DNA of 45,824 bases from JAEUSF01 sp964484145 (GCA_964484145.1 CAZAED010000004.1:1-45824); one strand, 5' to 3'; shown: positions 14,448 through 23,131, counted from the first letter of the stretch. Notes: a model not told the origin generated them from the letters alone. Translations and numbers: made by a program.

Positions 14448-15218
14448 TTACGAGAGTTTTTTTAACAGTTCGTTATGAATTTTGCCGTTGGTGGCCACAA
14501 TTTCTTTTAAGTTGATTTTTAACAGGTTGCCTTTAAAGTCTGTAAAGGTTCCACCCGCTTCTTGTAAAATAGCTAATGGTCCGCCAACATCCCAAATATG
14601 CACATCGTGAGTAACGTAATAATCTATTTGTCCACTCGCTACCATACAGGTTTGCCAGGAAGAGCTGGCTAAAACTCTTAATTTTCTAACATCATCTATT
14701 AATTGGTTAAAAGTAATTTTGCCTTCTTTGGGTGAAAGCCAGCCTATTGCGCCAGATGCAGAATTTAGGTCTGAAACGTCTGAAGGTTTAATTTTTTTGC
14801 CGTTTAAATAAGCGCCCTTATTTCGCAAAGCAGTGTACATTTGGTTAATAACTGGGTTATAAACCGCGCCCGCAAGGGGACCGTGTTCGTCCCAAACGCC
14901 AATGCTAATGCAGGAAAAAGGTATTCCTCGAATATAATTGGTTGTCCCGTCTATGGGGTCAATTATCCAAACTACGTCGTCTTTCTCTAAGCTGGAGCTC
15001 CCGAACTCCTCACCTATGATTTTAGCGTTCGGGAAATTTTTTAAAATAGTTTTTCTAATTTGTTTTTCTATCGCTAGGTCAATTTTAGTTACCAAATTGC
15101 GCGGGTCGTTGTTTTTTATGCTAACTTTTCCGGCGTTGCCAAAGTGTTTTTTAAACAAAGGACCGGCTTCTTTAGCGGCTTTTAAAGCGACATTTAGATA
15201 TTTTTGATTGGAATTCAT
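14448..15218 (-). CDS. Inositol monophosphatase family phosphatase
   Basis: 256 aa, the usual length. Metal-dependent phosphatases of this family act on inositol-1-phosphate, fructose-1,6-bisphosphate or PAP. Seen: GEEFG (first metal ligand Glu), WIIDPIDGTTNYIRG (Asp-Pro-Ile-Asp-Gly-Thr metal motif) and HIWDVGGPLAILQEAGG (WD motif near the C-terminus). The substrate cannot be fixed by eye; SuhB/IMPase or a sugar bisphosphatase are both possible, the latter fitting the gluconeogenic neighbours. Leaderless start: an ATTATA (-10 read on this strand, TATAAT) at 15226-15231 lies 7 nt before the ATG. Confidence 0.88.
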   Translation of the reverse strand: MNSNQKYLNVALKAAKEAGPLFKKHFGNAGKVSIKNNDPRNLVTKIDLAIEKQIRKTILKNFPNAKIIGEEFGSSSLEKDDVVWIIDPIDGTTNYIRGIPFSCISIGVWDEHGPLAGAVYNPVINQMYTALRNKGAYLNGKKIKPSDVSDLNSASGAIGWLSPKEGKITFNQLIDDVRKLRVLASSSWQTCMVASGQIDYYVTHDVHIWDVGGPLAILQEAGGTFTDFKGNLLKINLKEIVATNGKIHNELLKKLS

Positions 15219-15260
15219 ACATCTGATTATACAGTAAAAAATGATATAATAGAAGTGACT

Positions 15261-15356
15261 TTACTAAATACGAATTTGTACTAATATACTAATTTATATT
15301 ATCTTGCGTTAGTTTTTTAGAATTAGCATATTCGTATTTATTAGTATTCAGTAAAG
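15261..15356. repeat. Intergenic inverted repeat, TACTAAATAC family (diverged)
   Basis: TTACTAAATACGAATTTG on the left and CGTATTTATTAGTATTCAGT on the right. It ends 2 nt before the ATG at 15359. Confidence 0.6.
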
Positions 15357-15358
15357 AT

Positions 15359-16711
15359 ATGCGTATTATTGCCGACTTACAAATTCATAGTAAATATAGC
15401 CGGGCGTGTAGCCAGGATTTAACCCCGGCGAATATTTTGACGTGGGCGGACAAGAAAGGGATTAATGTGGTGGGAACCGGCGATTTTACTCACCCTCAAT
15501 GGCTGATGCTATTAAAAAACAATTTAAAAGAAGCAAAGAGCGGATTATATCAGTTAGACTTAAAAAATAGGAATACAGCCATTCAGTCCGCCGAAGCCTT
15601 GGCGAAGGTGGACGAGCACAATCCTAAAGCCTTGTTTATGATAACCGGTGAAGTTTCTTCTATATACAAACAAGGCGACAAAGTCCGCAGAGTTCATAAT
15701 TTAATATTTGCTCCGAATTTTAATGCCGCTGACCGCATTATCACTGGCCTCGAAAAGGTCGGAGCAAACCTTAAAAGCGACGGCAGGCCTATAATGGGCG
15801 TTAAGTGCCCGGATTTGGTAAAAATAGTTAAAGACGCAGACGAAAATGCAGAAGTAATTCCAGCGCACGCCTGGACTCCGCATTTTGGTGTGTTTGGGAG
15901 TTTGTCAGGTTTTAACTCTATCGAAGAAGCTTATGGTGACCAGGCAAAATATATAAAATGTATTGAAACGGGACTGTCTAGCGATCCTAAAATGAACTGG
16001 CAGATTAGTGGTTTAGACAAGTATTCTTTAACTTCCAATTCTGACGCGCATAGTTTAAGGAAGTTAGGCAGGGAGGCGAATGTGTTTGAAATTGCGGAGA
16101 AAGATTTATCGTATAGTTCAATAGTAGGAGCACTTTATAGCAAAGACCCAAAAAAGTTTTTGTATACCATTGAGTTTTTTCCGGAAGAAGGCAAATACCA
16201 TTTAGACGGGCACAGGGACTGTAAGTTTTCTTGTTTGCCTAGCAAAACCAAAAAACTTGGCGGCATTTGCCCAGTTTGCGGGAAGAAATTGTTAGTTGGG
16301 GTTTTAAATCGCGTTGACGAGCTAGCAGATAGAGACTACGGATTTACTCCAAAAAAAGCCATACCGTATAAAAGTATTATCCCTCTAGAAGAAATTATTG
16401 CGGAAACTTTGGAGGTTGGAACCCAGAGTAAGAAGGTGGTTATGATGTATGAGAAGATGGTAGGGTCAGTAACGGGTGACGGGTTACGGGTGACAGGTAA
16501 GACAAGTGAGTTTGAGATTTTGCTGGATTTAGATGAAAAACAGATAGCCGATATTTCAACACCCGAGATTGCTAAGTCTATAATTCGCGTCCGAGAAGGC
16601 AATGTGCATATAGAAGGCGGGTATGACGGAGTGTTTGGAAAAGTTCATATATTTGACGAGCGTGAAAGAGAAAAAGTTTTTCGAAAGCCAAAGCAGGTGG
16701 GTTTATTTTAA
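15359..16711 (+). CDS. Endonuclease Q-type PHP-domain DNA repair nuclease
   Basis: 450 aa. EndoQ cuts DNA 5' of deaminated bases and abasic sites. Order: N-terminal PHP-like metal domain (motifs DLQIHSKYSRA, GTGDFTHP, ITGEVS, RVHNLI, VIPAHAWTPHFG, SNSDAHSLRKLG), then a four-Cys zinc finger (Cys288, Cys292, Cys304, Cys307) followed by VGVLNRVDELADR, then a helical C-terminal part. The first metal His of the usual DLHIHS is Gln8 here, the one missing ligand. Two stretches look repeat-encoded: residues 74-88 (TCCGCCGAAGCCTTGGCGAA at about 15588) and 369-381 (ACGGGTGACGGGTTACGGGT). Databases often mislabel this family as UvrD helicase; no helicase motifs are present. Confidence 0.82.
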   Translation: MRIIADLQIHSKYSRACSQDLTPANILTWADKKGINVVGTGDFTHPQWLMLLKNNLKEAKSGLYQLDLKNRNTAIQSAEALAKVDEHNPKALFMITGEVSSIYKQGDKVRRVHNLIFAPNFNAADRIITGLEKVGANLKSDGRPIMGVKCPDLVKIVKDADENAEVIPAHAWTPHFGVFGSLSGFNSIEEAYGDQAKYIKCIETGLSSDPKMNWQISGLDKYSLTSNSDAHSLRKLGREANVFEIAEKDLSYSSIVGALYSKDPKKFLYTIEFFPEEGKYHLDGHRDCKFSCLPSKTKKLGGICPVCGKKLLVGVLNRVDELADRDYGFTPKKAIPYKSIIPLEEIIAETLEVGTQSKKVVMMYEKMVGSVTGDGLRVTGKTSEFEILLDLDEKQIADISTPEIAKSIIRVREGNVHIEGGYDGVFGKVHIFDEREREKVFRKPKQVGLF

Positions 16712-16737
16712 TTGACCAAGATTGATCATAATTAACT

Positions 16738-16770
16738 AAAATTGACCAAGATTTAATCTTGGTCAATTTT
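16738..16770. terminator. Bidirectional terminator between converging genes
   Basis: Perfect 15-bp stem AAAATTGACCAAGAT / ATCTTGGTCAATTTT with a 3-nt loop. The A and T ends allow use from both strands. The words ATTGACCAAGATT recur around it, so it also belongs to a repeat family. Confidence 0.75.
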
Positions 16771-16792
16771 GTTCAATCTAATTTAATTGTGG

Positions 16793-18049
16793 TCAATTAT
16801 TCAGCATCTCCTCAATTCTCATAAGCCTGTTGTATTTACAAACTCTTTCCCCTCTGGTGGGACCGACTTTTATCCATTTACTGCCCATTGCAACGGCAAG
16901 GTCTACTAAGAAGGTGTCGTTAGTTTCGCCGCCGCCTCGGTGGGAGGGGATGGTATCCAAATTGTACTTTTGTGCAAGTAAGCAGCAGTCTACAGTTTCG
17001 GTAACTGAGCCTGCTTGATTGAGTTTTATTAAAATTGCGTTGGCAGCTTTTACATCAATTGCTTTTTGCCAGAGTTTGGTGTTAGTGACTGTTAAGTCAT
17101 CGGCCACAATTTGCACATTACCAGCTTTAGAGAGTAAATTCGGCCAGTGTTCCCAATCGAATTCTGAAAAGCCGTCTTCATGTGCTAGTATGGGGTATTT
17201 TTTAAACCATTCTAAATACTTTTCTGTTAATTCTTCACCAGTTAAAGTTTTATTTTCGCAAGCTAAAACGTATTTACCGTCTTTGTAGAATTCCGAAGCT
17301 GCGGCGTCTATGTATATGCCGGCATCTTCTCCTACTTTATAGCCAGCTTTAGTTATGGCTTCGGTAATTATTTGCAAAGGTATTTCGTTGTCTTTGATGC
17401 CTTCCGGGGCAAAGGCGCCTTCGTTGCCTACATTAACCGAATAACCTTTTTCCTTTAAAAGTTTTTTGCAGGCCTGGTAAATTTCTTCCATCATACGTAC
17501 GTTTTCGTGCGCGGACTGGTCTTTGTTTACGGCTAAAGCATATTCTTGCAGGTCAGTTGAGTTGTCCGCATGAGCGCCGCCCTCTATGTATACGACTAGA
17601 GGTTTGGGGAGAGTATAGGTGTTAGGTGTTAGGTTATAGGTTTTAGATAGATACTCGTAAAGCTCAAGTTTTTGGGAGTTGGCGGCTGCGCGGCAAACTG
17701 CCATAGAAACCCCAAGTATTGCATTGGCTCCGAAGTTAGATTTATTTTCTGTGCCGTCTGCCTCCAGCATTATTTCATCTACGCTGCGTTGATTATTGGC
17801 ATCTTGCCCAATTAACAAAGGTGAGATTTTTTCGTTTACGTTGCTTACTGCTTTTAGCATGCCTTTACCGCCGTATCTTTTAGCGTCGCCATCAAGCAGT
17901 ACAAAAGCTTCCTTGCTGCCGGCTGAAGCGCCGTAGGAAACCGATGCCTCGCCAACACTCCCGTCATCTAAGGTTACTGTTACTTCCACGCTCGGCGCGC
18001 CTCCTGAGGCTAATATTTCTCGGGCAAAAATGGATTTTATATTGGGCAT
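16793..18049 (-). CDS. eno: Enolase (divergent)
   Basis: 418 aa, the usual length; it interconverts 2-phosphoglycerate and PEP. Retained: AREIL, YGASAGSKEA (loop with Mg-binding Ser42), GGAHADNSTDLQEY, the first acidic pair region NEGAFAP, HEDGF, ADDLTVTN, IKLNQAGSVTET, a catalytic Lys region, PSHRGGGETNDT and KYNRLMRIEE. Unusual: the near-universal DSRGNP reads ASGGAP, VGDEGG reads VGNEGA, and the SHRSGET loop carries one extra Gly. The key metal ligands seem kept, so activity is likely, but this is an outlying member. Gene order with gap, a phosphoglycerate mutase-like gene, pyk and ppsA supports a glycolytic role. Confidence 0.88.
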   Translation of the reverse strand: MPNIKSIFAREILASGGAPSVEVTVTLDDGSVGEASVSYGASAGSKEAFVLLDGDAKRYGGKGMLKAVSNVNEKISPLLIGQDANNQRSVDEIMLEADGTENKSNFGANAILGVSMAVCRAAANSQKLELYEYLSKTYNLTPNTYTLPKPLVVYIEGGAHADNSTDLQEYALAVNKDQSAHENVRMMEEIYQACKKLLKEKGYSVNVGNEGAFAPEGIKDNEIPLQIITEAITKAGYKVGEDAGIYIDAAASEFYKDGKYVLACENKTLTGEELTEKYLEWFKKYPILAHEDGFSEFDWEHWPNLLSKAGNVQIVADDLTVTNTKLWQKAIDVKAANAILIKLNQAGSVTETVDCCLLAQKYNLDTIPSHRGGGETNDTFLVDLAVAMGSKWIKVGPTRGERVCKYNRLMRIEEMLNN

Positions 18050-18058
18050 ATAGTAGGT

Positions 18059-18187
18059 GTCATCCCGGAATTACGAGTGCGGCCGAGTAATATCCGGGAT
18101 CCAGTTAAAATTTAACTTTATTTCTTAAGTATTTCTGGATCCCGGCTCCCCGGATCGAAGTCCGGGGTAAACTTGGGCCGGGATGAC
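18059..18187. repeat. Compound REP-like element (two facing palindromes)
   Basis: GTCATCCCGG...CCGGGATCCAG (18059-18105), a 30-nt AT-rich spacer, then CTGGATCCCGG...GCCGGGATGAC (about 18134-18187). It fills the eno upstream gap and has the layout of the copy within tdh. Confidence 0.85.
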
Positions 18188-18217
18188 AGAAAAAGTACAT
18201 AAACATTATAGTTAAAA

Positions 18218-18246
18218 TTGGTAAAAACCGCAAAAATTGCTATAAT
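18218..18246 (+). promoter_or_regulatory. Promoter giving a leaderless mRNA
   Basis: TTGGTA (18218-18223), a 17-bp spacer and TATAAT (18241-18246). The ATG at 18254 begins 8 nt after the -10, at the expected transcription start. Confidence 0.75.
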
Positions 18247-18253
18247 CCAGTAT

Positions 18254-18898
18254 ATGAAATTTTCAGAAAATTTTACCACTTTTTATGTAGTTAGGCATGG
18301 TCAGACCGTGGCTAATGCTACAAAAGTAGTGGCAGGGCATTTTGACACCCCGCTTAATGAGGTTGGCGAAAAGCAAGCCAAAGCTAGAGGCGAGGAATTA
18401 AAACATATTCATTTTGATGCCGTGTTTTCGTCCGATCTGGTTAGGGCAAAAAAAACAGCAGAATTGGTTAAGTTGAATCGCGATTTGGCGGTTAATACGA
18501 AAGAAATTTTACGTGAAAGGTTTTTTGGTGAATATGAAGGCAAGCCGGAAGAAGAGTTTTATAAAAACAATTTAGAAATATTTGAAAAAATCAAGACTTT
18601 AGGCGAAAAAGCAAAGCAAAAGCTTAAGTATTATGATACTTACGAAAATAATGAAGAAACAGCCGCAAGGATGTTGACTTTTATTCGAGAAGTAGCTGCC
18701 GCATACGGTGGAAAGACAGTTTTAATTGTTAGCCATGGCAGTATTATGCGTTCTTTTTTAATGCACTTAGGTTTTGCGACTTATGATCAATTGCGAGCTG
18801 GTTCAATAGACAATCTTGGTTATTTCAAACTTATGAGCGATGGGGTGGATTTTTTTGTTAGCGGCATGGAAGGTATACATATAAAAAATATAGCTTAA
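18254..18898 (+). CDS. Histidine phosphatase superfamily protein (phosphoglycerate mutase-like)
   Basis: 214 aa from ATG 18254; a TTG at 18218 overlaps the -35 box and is rejected. The catalytic motif is VVRHGQT (His15), with a second Arg in SSDLVRAKKTAELV and the second catalytic His in LIVSHGSIMRSFL. It could be a cofactor-dependent phosphoglycerate mutase or another GpmB/CobC-type phosphatase. Its place between eno and pyk, 7 nt ahead of pyk, favours phosphoglycerate mutase, but this family is poor at predicting substrate. The start is leaderless (promoter at 18218-18246). Confidence 0.82.
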   Translation: MKFSENFTTFYVVRHGQTVANATKVVAGHFDTPLNEVGEKQAKARGEELKHIHFDAVFSSDLVRAKKTAELVKLNRDLAVNTKEILRERFFGEYEGKPEEEFYKNNLEIFEKIKTLGEKAKQKLKYYDTYENNEETAARMLTFIREVAAAYGGKTVLIVSHGSIMRSFLMHLGFATYDQLRAGSIDNLGYFKLMSDGVDFFVSGMEGIHIKNIA

Positions 18899-18905
18899 AA
18901 AAATT

Positions 18906-20311
18906 ATGAAAAAGACTAAAATTATTTGCACATTAGGCCCAACATCGCAGTCCGTTAAAACTATAACCGAAATGGTTAAGGCTGGTATGAACGTGGCTAG
19001 GCTTAACTTTTCTCATGGCGACCACGAAAGCCATGCCAGTGTTATAAAAAACATCCGGGCGGTTTCTAAAAAGCTCGGTGTTANNNNNNNNNNGTTACAA
19101 TAACAATTATTCAGGACTTACCCGGACCCAAAATCCGTGTACTTGAAATGAAAAAGCCGATAGACGTTAAAGTTGGTCAGTCGGTAATTATTGGCGAACA
19201 TTTTTATTTAGATTTAGATGTTATGAAGTCTATAAGGCCTAAGCAAAGAATTTTAATAGAAGATGGGCTTATTGAACTTGAAGTTGAAAAAATAGCCAAA
19301 GGCAAAATTCACTGCATTGCTCTTTCGCCCGGTAAGATACAAAGTCACAAGGGTGTAAATTTGCCTCGTACTAAACTTAAAATTGCTATTTTGGGTGACA
19401 AAGATATTGCGGACTTAAAGTTTGGACTTAAAATGGACGTAGATTATGTGGCTTTGTCGTTTGTCCGAAACAAACAAGATGTAATTCAGTTAAAAAAACT
19501 TATAAAAAAGTATAACCCAAAAAACTTAACCGCTCCTAAAATAATTGCCAAAATAGAAAAACCGGAAGCAGTAAAGCATTTTGACAGCATATTAAAAGAA
19601 GCGGACGCTGTAATGGTAGCTCGGGGAGACCTTGGCGTGGAAATGCCGGAGAACCAGGTACCTATTATTCAAAAAAGTATTATTCAAAAGTGTCTTAAGG
19701 CTGCAAAGCCGGTTATAGTGGCCACGCAAATGTTAGATAGTATGATACGTAACCCTAGACCAACTAGGGCAGAAGTTTCTGACGTAGCCAACGCGGTTAT
19801 AGACCAGGCGGACTGCGTTATGCTTAGTGGCGAAACTGCGTTCGGAAAGTTTCCTGTTAAAACTGTGGCGGAAATGGCCAGAATAATTGAGACAACTGAA
19901 AAGTCTTCTTTTTTGCCTCAGCATAAACATTTGTCAGACAAGGTGGTAAATAAAGTTGAGGCTGTGGCAGAAGCGGTATTTGACTTAAGCATGCATACGG
20001 ACGCAAAGGTTATAGTTGGAGCCACAGAGTCGGGTTTTACTGCCCGCGAGGTCGCGCACGAAAGGCCTTACCACCAACAATTGGTGATGCTTACCCCAAA
20101 TGAAAAAACTTTACGGCAAATGAATATGATATGGGGGGTACAAGGCTACAAGACGTCTGAGGTAAAAAGTTTCGAAGAGCTTATGGATAATATGATGTCT
20201 TTAGTAAAGAAGCAGAAGTTAGTAAAAAAAGGTGACAAAGTAGTTATGGTAACCGGCGAGCCACTCGGACAGAGGGAGAATTTGAATTTGGTGGAGGTAA
20301 AGACGGTTTAG
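18906..20311 (+). CDS. pyk: Pyruvate kinase (split by a 10-N assembly gap)
   Basis: It transfers phosphate from PEP to ADP. Part one (18906-19083) has TKIICTLGP and GMNVARLNFSHG. Part two (19094 on) has IIQDLPGPKIRV, DYVALSFVRN, KIIAKIEKPEAV, VMVARGDLGVEMP (Mg and substrate site), ATQMLDSMIRNPRPTRAE and DCVMLSGETAFGKFP. The two parts are in different frames across the N run (19084-19093). If the run is removed and the duplicated GTTA on its two sides merged, the text reads KLGVTITIIQDLPG in one frame with the normal family length. So the gene is very probably intact. The C-terminal domain is complete in outline. Confidence 0.92.
19084..19093. other. Assembly gap (10 N), probably spurious
   Basis: Ten N flanked by GGTGTTA and GTTACAATAAC. 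The 4-bp GTTA overlap between the flanks suggests that two contigs overlap rather than being separated by missing sequence. Confidence 0.85.
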
Positions 20312-20345
20312 ATATGTAAGATGTAAGATTTAGGATGTAAGATAA

Positions 20346-20374
20346 AACACCTAAGCTATGCTTAGGTGTTTTTG
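20346..20374 (+). terminator. Terminator after pyk
   Basis: AACACCTAAGC pairs with GCTTAGGTGTT over a 3-nt loop, then T residues. Just upstream (20313-20343) is a TAAGATTTAGGATGTAAGAT repeat copy. Confidence 0.85.
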
Positions 20375-20397
20375 TATACTTTTTTTTATTTTTACGC

Positions 20398-20439
20398 TAT
20401 AATTTAGGTAAGGAAATTTATCATACTTTGTATGATAAA
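20398..20439. promoter_or_regulatory. -10 box and operator candidate of ppsA
   Basis: TATAAT at 20398-20403; no convincing -35 at 17 bp. 13 bp further on lies the palindrome TTTATCATAC-TTT-GTATGATAAA (20417-20439), the same GTATGATA half-site as at 10725 and 12259 but with a 3-nt spacer. Its place just after the start point fits repression; it could also fold as an RNA hairpin. Confidence 0.55.
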
Positions 20440-20476
20440 TTATAAAAAGACTTTAAATAATTAGGAAATAAAATAT

Positions 20477-22951
20477 ATGAGCGAAAAACGAGAAGAAGCT
20501 TTTATTTTGTGGTTTGACGAAATTAGCAAGGGTGATGTGGGTATTGTCGGAGGTAAAAATGCCAACTTAGGAGAAATGTATCAAAATTTAACTAAGGCAG
20601 AAAGTAAGCTTTTTCCAGGTGAAAAAATAAACGTACCTTATGGTTTTGCGGTTTCGGCTGCAGCTTACCAGCATTTTATAACCGGAAATACTTTAGACCA
20701 AAAAATTAAAGACGCGCTTAAAGATTTAGACACTCACAACATAAAACAATTAGAAGAATGCGGACATAAAGTTAGAAAACTTATTTTAGAATCGGAATTT
20801 CCGGAAGATTTGGCTACTCAAATAAAACAGGCTTATCATGATTTAGCAAAAAAGTTAAATATACCAGTTGAAGACTTAGACGTAGCCGCTCGTTCTAGTG
20901 CTACGGCCGAAGACTTACCGGACGCTTCTTTTGCCGGACAACAGGAGAGTTATTTGAACGTGCGTGGTGAGTACGAATTACTTGAGTCTATTAAGAAAGC
21001 ATTTTCATCACTCTTTACCAACCGAGCTATTAGTTATAGACAGGACAAAAATTTTGATCACTTTGAAGTTAAACTTTCGGTGGCTGTACAAAAAATGGCT
21101 CGTTCAGACCGTGGCTGTAGCGGAGTTATGTTTACCATAGACACAGAAAGTGGTTTTGAAAAAGCAGTTATAATAAATGGCGCTTGGGGTTTAGGCGAAT
21201 TTGTAGTTAAGGGTGTGGTAAACCCGGACGAGTTTAAAGTTTTTAAGCCCACTTTAAAACAAGGTTTTAAAGCTATAATTAGCAAAAAACTTGGCACCAA
21301 AGAAAAGAAGTTAATATACGCGCACGAAGGTACTGTTCCGACTAAGGAAGCGCCGGTATCAGACCAAGACAGGCACACATTTGTTTTAAACGACGATCAG
21401 ATTTTACAACTAGCTAAGTGGGGTGTAATTATAGAGGAGCATTACAAAAGGGCTATGGATATAGAATGGGCTTTTGACACTCAGGAAAATCAGCTTTACA
21501 TTGTGCAGGCCAGGCCGGAAACCGTGCACGCGCATAGAGACGCGGCTATGTTAGAAGAGTTTGTGCTTGAAGATAAAAACGCAAAAGTACTGCTTACCGG
21601 TGTGGCAGTGGGCGCGAAAATCGGCCAGGGTAAAGTTAGGTATATAAAAGATGCGTCTAAAATTTCTGAATTTAAGCCGGGTGAAGTTTTGGTTACGGAA
21701 ATTACCGACCCGGACTGGGAACCTATTATGAAAATTGCTTCGGCAATAGTGACAAATTCCGGAGGCCGTACATCACATGCCGCCATAGTATCTCGCGAGC
21801 TTGGTATTCCGGCCATAGTTGGTTCACATACTGCCACAACAGTTTTAAAAGACGGACAGGAAGTTACTGTTTCCTGCGCGGAAGGTGAAGTAGGTAAAAT
21901 TTACGAAGGCATTGTAAAGTTTAAGGTCAACAAAACCGACCTTACCGGTTTTGTGCCGCCTAAAGTAGACATTAAAATGATAGCCGCAGACCCGGAGTCC
22001 GCTTTCTCGTACGCAGCGTTACCTCAAAGGGGAGTTGGACTTTTAAGAGAAGAGTTTGTTATTTCTAATTTTATAAAAGTTCACCCGAACGCGCTTATAG
22101 ACTTTGAAAAACTTGAAGACAAAGAATTAAAAAAATTAATAGACGACTACACCGTAGGCTACGACAACAAAGTAAAATTTTATGTTGAAAAATTGGCTTT
22201 TGGTTTAGCTCAACTAGCTGCCGCTTTTTACCCGTACGATGTGCTTTTAAGATTTAGCGACTTTAAGAGTAATGAGTACGCAAACCTAATAGGTGGCAAA
22301 CTATATGAGCCAATAGAAGAAAACCCTATGCTTGGCTGGAGAGGCGCTTCCCGCTACCATGACCCGAAATTTGAAAAAGCATTTTCCTTGGAAGTGGAAG
22401 CGGTAAAAAAAGTACGCGAGGAAATGGGACTTTATAACTTAAGTGTTATGGTGCCGTTCTGCAGAACACCGGAAGAAGGTAAAAAAGTGGTGGAAATGAT
22501 AAACAAATACGGCCTGACAAAACGCATTACCCAGGAAGAGCTTAAGAAAAAGAAGAACGGCGACATTGTTGAAGGTATGGAAATTTGGGTTATGGCGGAA
22601 ATTCCTTCCAACATTTTGCAAGTAGAAGAATTTGCAGCAATTTTTGACGGCTTTAGTATAGGTAGTAACGACTTAACTCAGCTAACTTTAGGTCTAGACC
22701 GTGACAGTAAAGACATAGCCTATATTGGCAACGAAAGAAGTCCGTCGGTAAAAAGACTTATTTCTATGCTTATAAAAGACGCTCACGCCTTACACCGTAA
22801 AGTAGGTATTTGCGGCCAAGGCCCAAGCGATTTCCCTGATTTTGCTGAATTTTTGGTTAAGGAAGGAATAGACAGTATTTCTATAAATCCGGACACAGTT
22901 GTTAAAGCTAATCTTGGTATAAAGAAAGTTGAGGAAGCACTGGGGAGATAG
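20477..22951 (+). CDS. ppsA: Phosphoenolpyruvate synthase
   Basis: 824 aa, slightly longer than the E. coli enzyme (~790). It makes PEP from pyruvate and ATP (gluconeogenic). The N-terminal ATP-grasp part shows IVGGKNANLGEM, VPYGFAVSAAAY and DVAARSSATAEDLPDASFAGQ in segments. The swivelling phosphohistidine domain shows SGGRTSHAAIVSRELG with the catalytic His. The C-terminal PEP-binding barrel shows VMVPFCRTPEE, GSNDLTQLTLGLDRDS and GICGQGPSD with the catalytic Cys. PEP synthase is preferred to pyruvate phosphate dikinase from the motif set. It stands directly after pyk, giving both directions of the pyruvate/PEP step. The operator candidate overlaps its transcription start. Confidence 0.93.
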   Translation: MSEKREEAFILWFDEISKGDVGIVGGKNANLGEMYQNLTKAESKLFPGEKINVPYGFAVSAAAYQHFITGNTLDQKIKDALKDLDTHNIKQLEECGHKVRKLILESEFPEDLATQIKQAYHDLAKKLNIPVEDLDVAARSSATAEDLPDASFAGQQESYLNVRGEYELLESIKKAFSSLFTNRAISYRQDKNFDHFEVKLSVAVQKMARSDRGCSGVMFTIDTESGFEKAVIINGAWGLGEFVVKGVVNPDEFKVFKPTLKQGFKAIISKKLGTKEKKLIYAHEGTVPTKEAPVSDQDRHTFVLNDDQILQLAKWGVIIEEHYKRAMDIEWAFDTQENQLYIVQARPETVHAHRDAAMLEEFVLEDKNAKVLLTGVAVGAKIGQGKVRYIKDASKISEFKPGEVLVTEITDPDWEPIMKIASAIVTNSGGRTSHAAIVSRELGIPAIVGSHTATTVLKDGQEVTVSCAEGEVGKIYEGIVKFKVNKTDLTGFVPPKVDIKMIAADPESAFSYAALPQRGVGLLREEFVISNFIKVHPNALIDFEKLEDKELKKLIDDYTVGYDNKVKFYVEKLAFGLAQLAAAFYPYDVLLRFSDFKSNEYANLIGGKLYEPIEENPMLGWRGASRYHDPKFEKAFSLEVEAVKKVREEMGLYNLSVMVPFCRTPEEGKKVVEMINKYGLTKRITQEELKKKKNGDIVEGMEIWVMAEIPSNILQVEEFAAIFDGFSIGSNDLTQLTLGLDRDSKDIAYIGNERSPSVKRLISMLIKDAHALHRKVGICGQGPSDFPDFAEFLVKEGIDSISINPDTVVKANLGIKKVEEALGR

Positions 22952-22987
22952 ATATTAGAAATTGGAAATTGGATATTAAAAACATCA

Positions 22988-23018
22988 AAAAATCCCGTCA
23001 CTTGTGTGACGGGATTTT
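22988..23018. terminator. Terminator serving ppsA and, on the other strand, tRNA-Ser
   Basis: AAAATCCCGTCAC / GTGACGGGATTTT stem with T runs on both strands; the minus-strand T run is longer. Confidence 0.8.
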
Positions 23019-23019
23019 A

Positions 23020-23109
23020 TGGCGGAAGCGGAGAGATTCGAACTCTCGATCCCTTTGACAGGATGCCGCCTTTCCAAGGCGGTGCACTAGACCACTATGC
23101 GACGCTTCC
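23020..23109 (-). tRNA. tRNA-Ser (GGA)
   Basis: Read on the minus strand: acceptor GGAAGCG / CGCTTCC, discriminator G, encoded CCA, a long variable arm of class II type, T-loop GTTCGAATC, and anticodon stem-loop CCGCC-TTGGAAA-GGCGG giving anticodon GGA (serine UCC/UCU). Confidence 0.95.
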
Positions 23110-23131
23110 TAATTAGTCTAAGATCTTTGTT

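Noticed and set aside
15359..16711. UvrD helicase
   Set aside because: No Walker or helicase motifs; the PHP domain and zinc finger fit EndoQ instead.
18906..20311. Frameshifted pyruvate kinase pseudogene
   Set aside because: The shift falls exactly at the N run and disappears when the overlapping flanks are merged.
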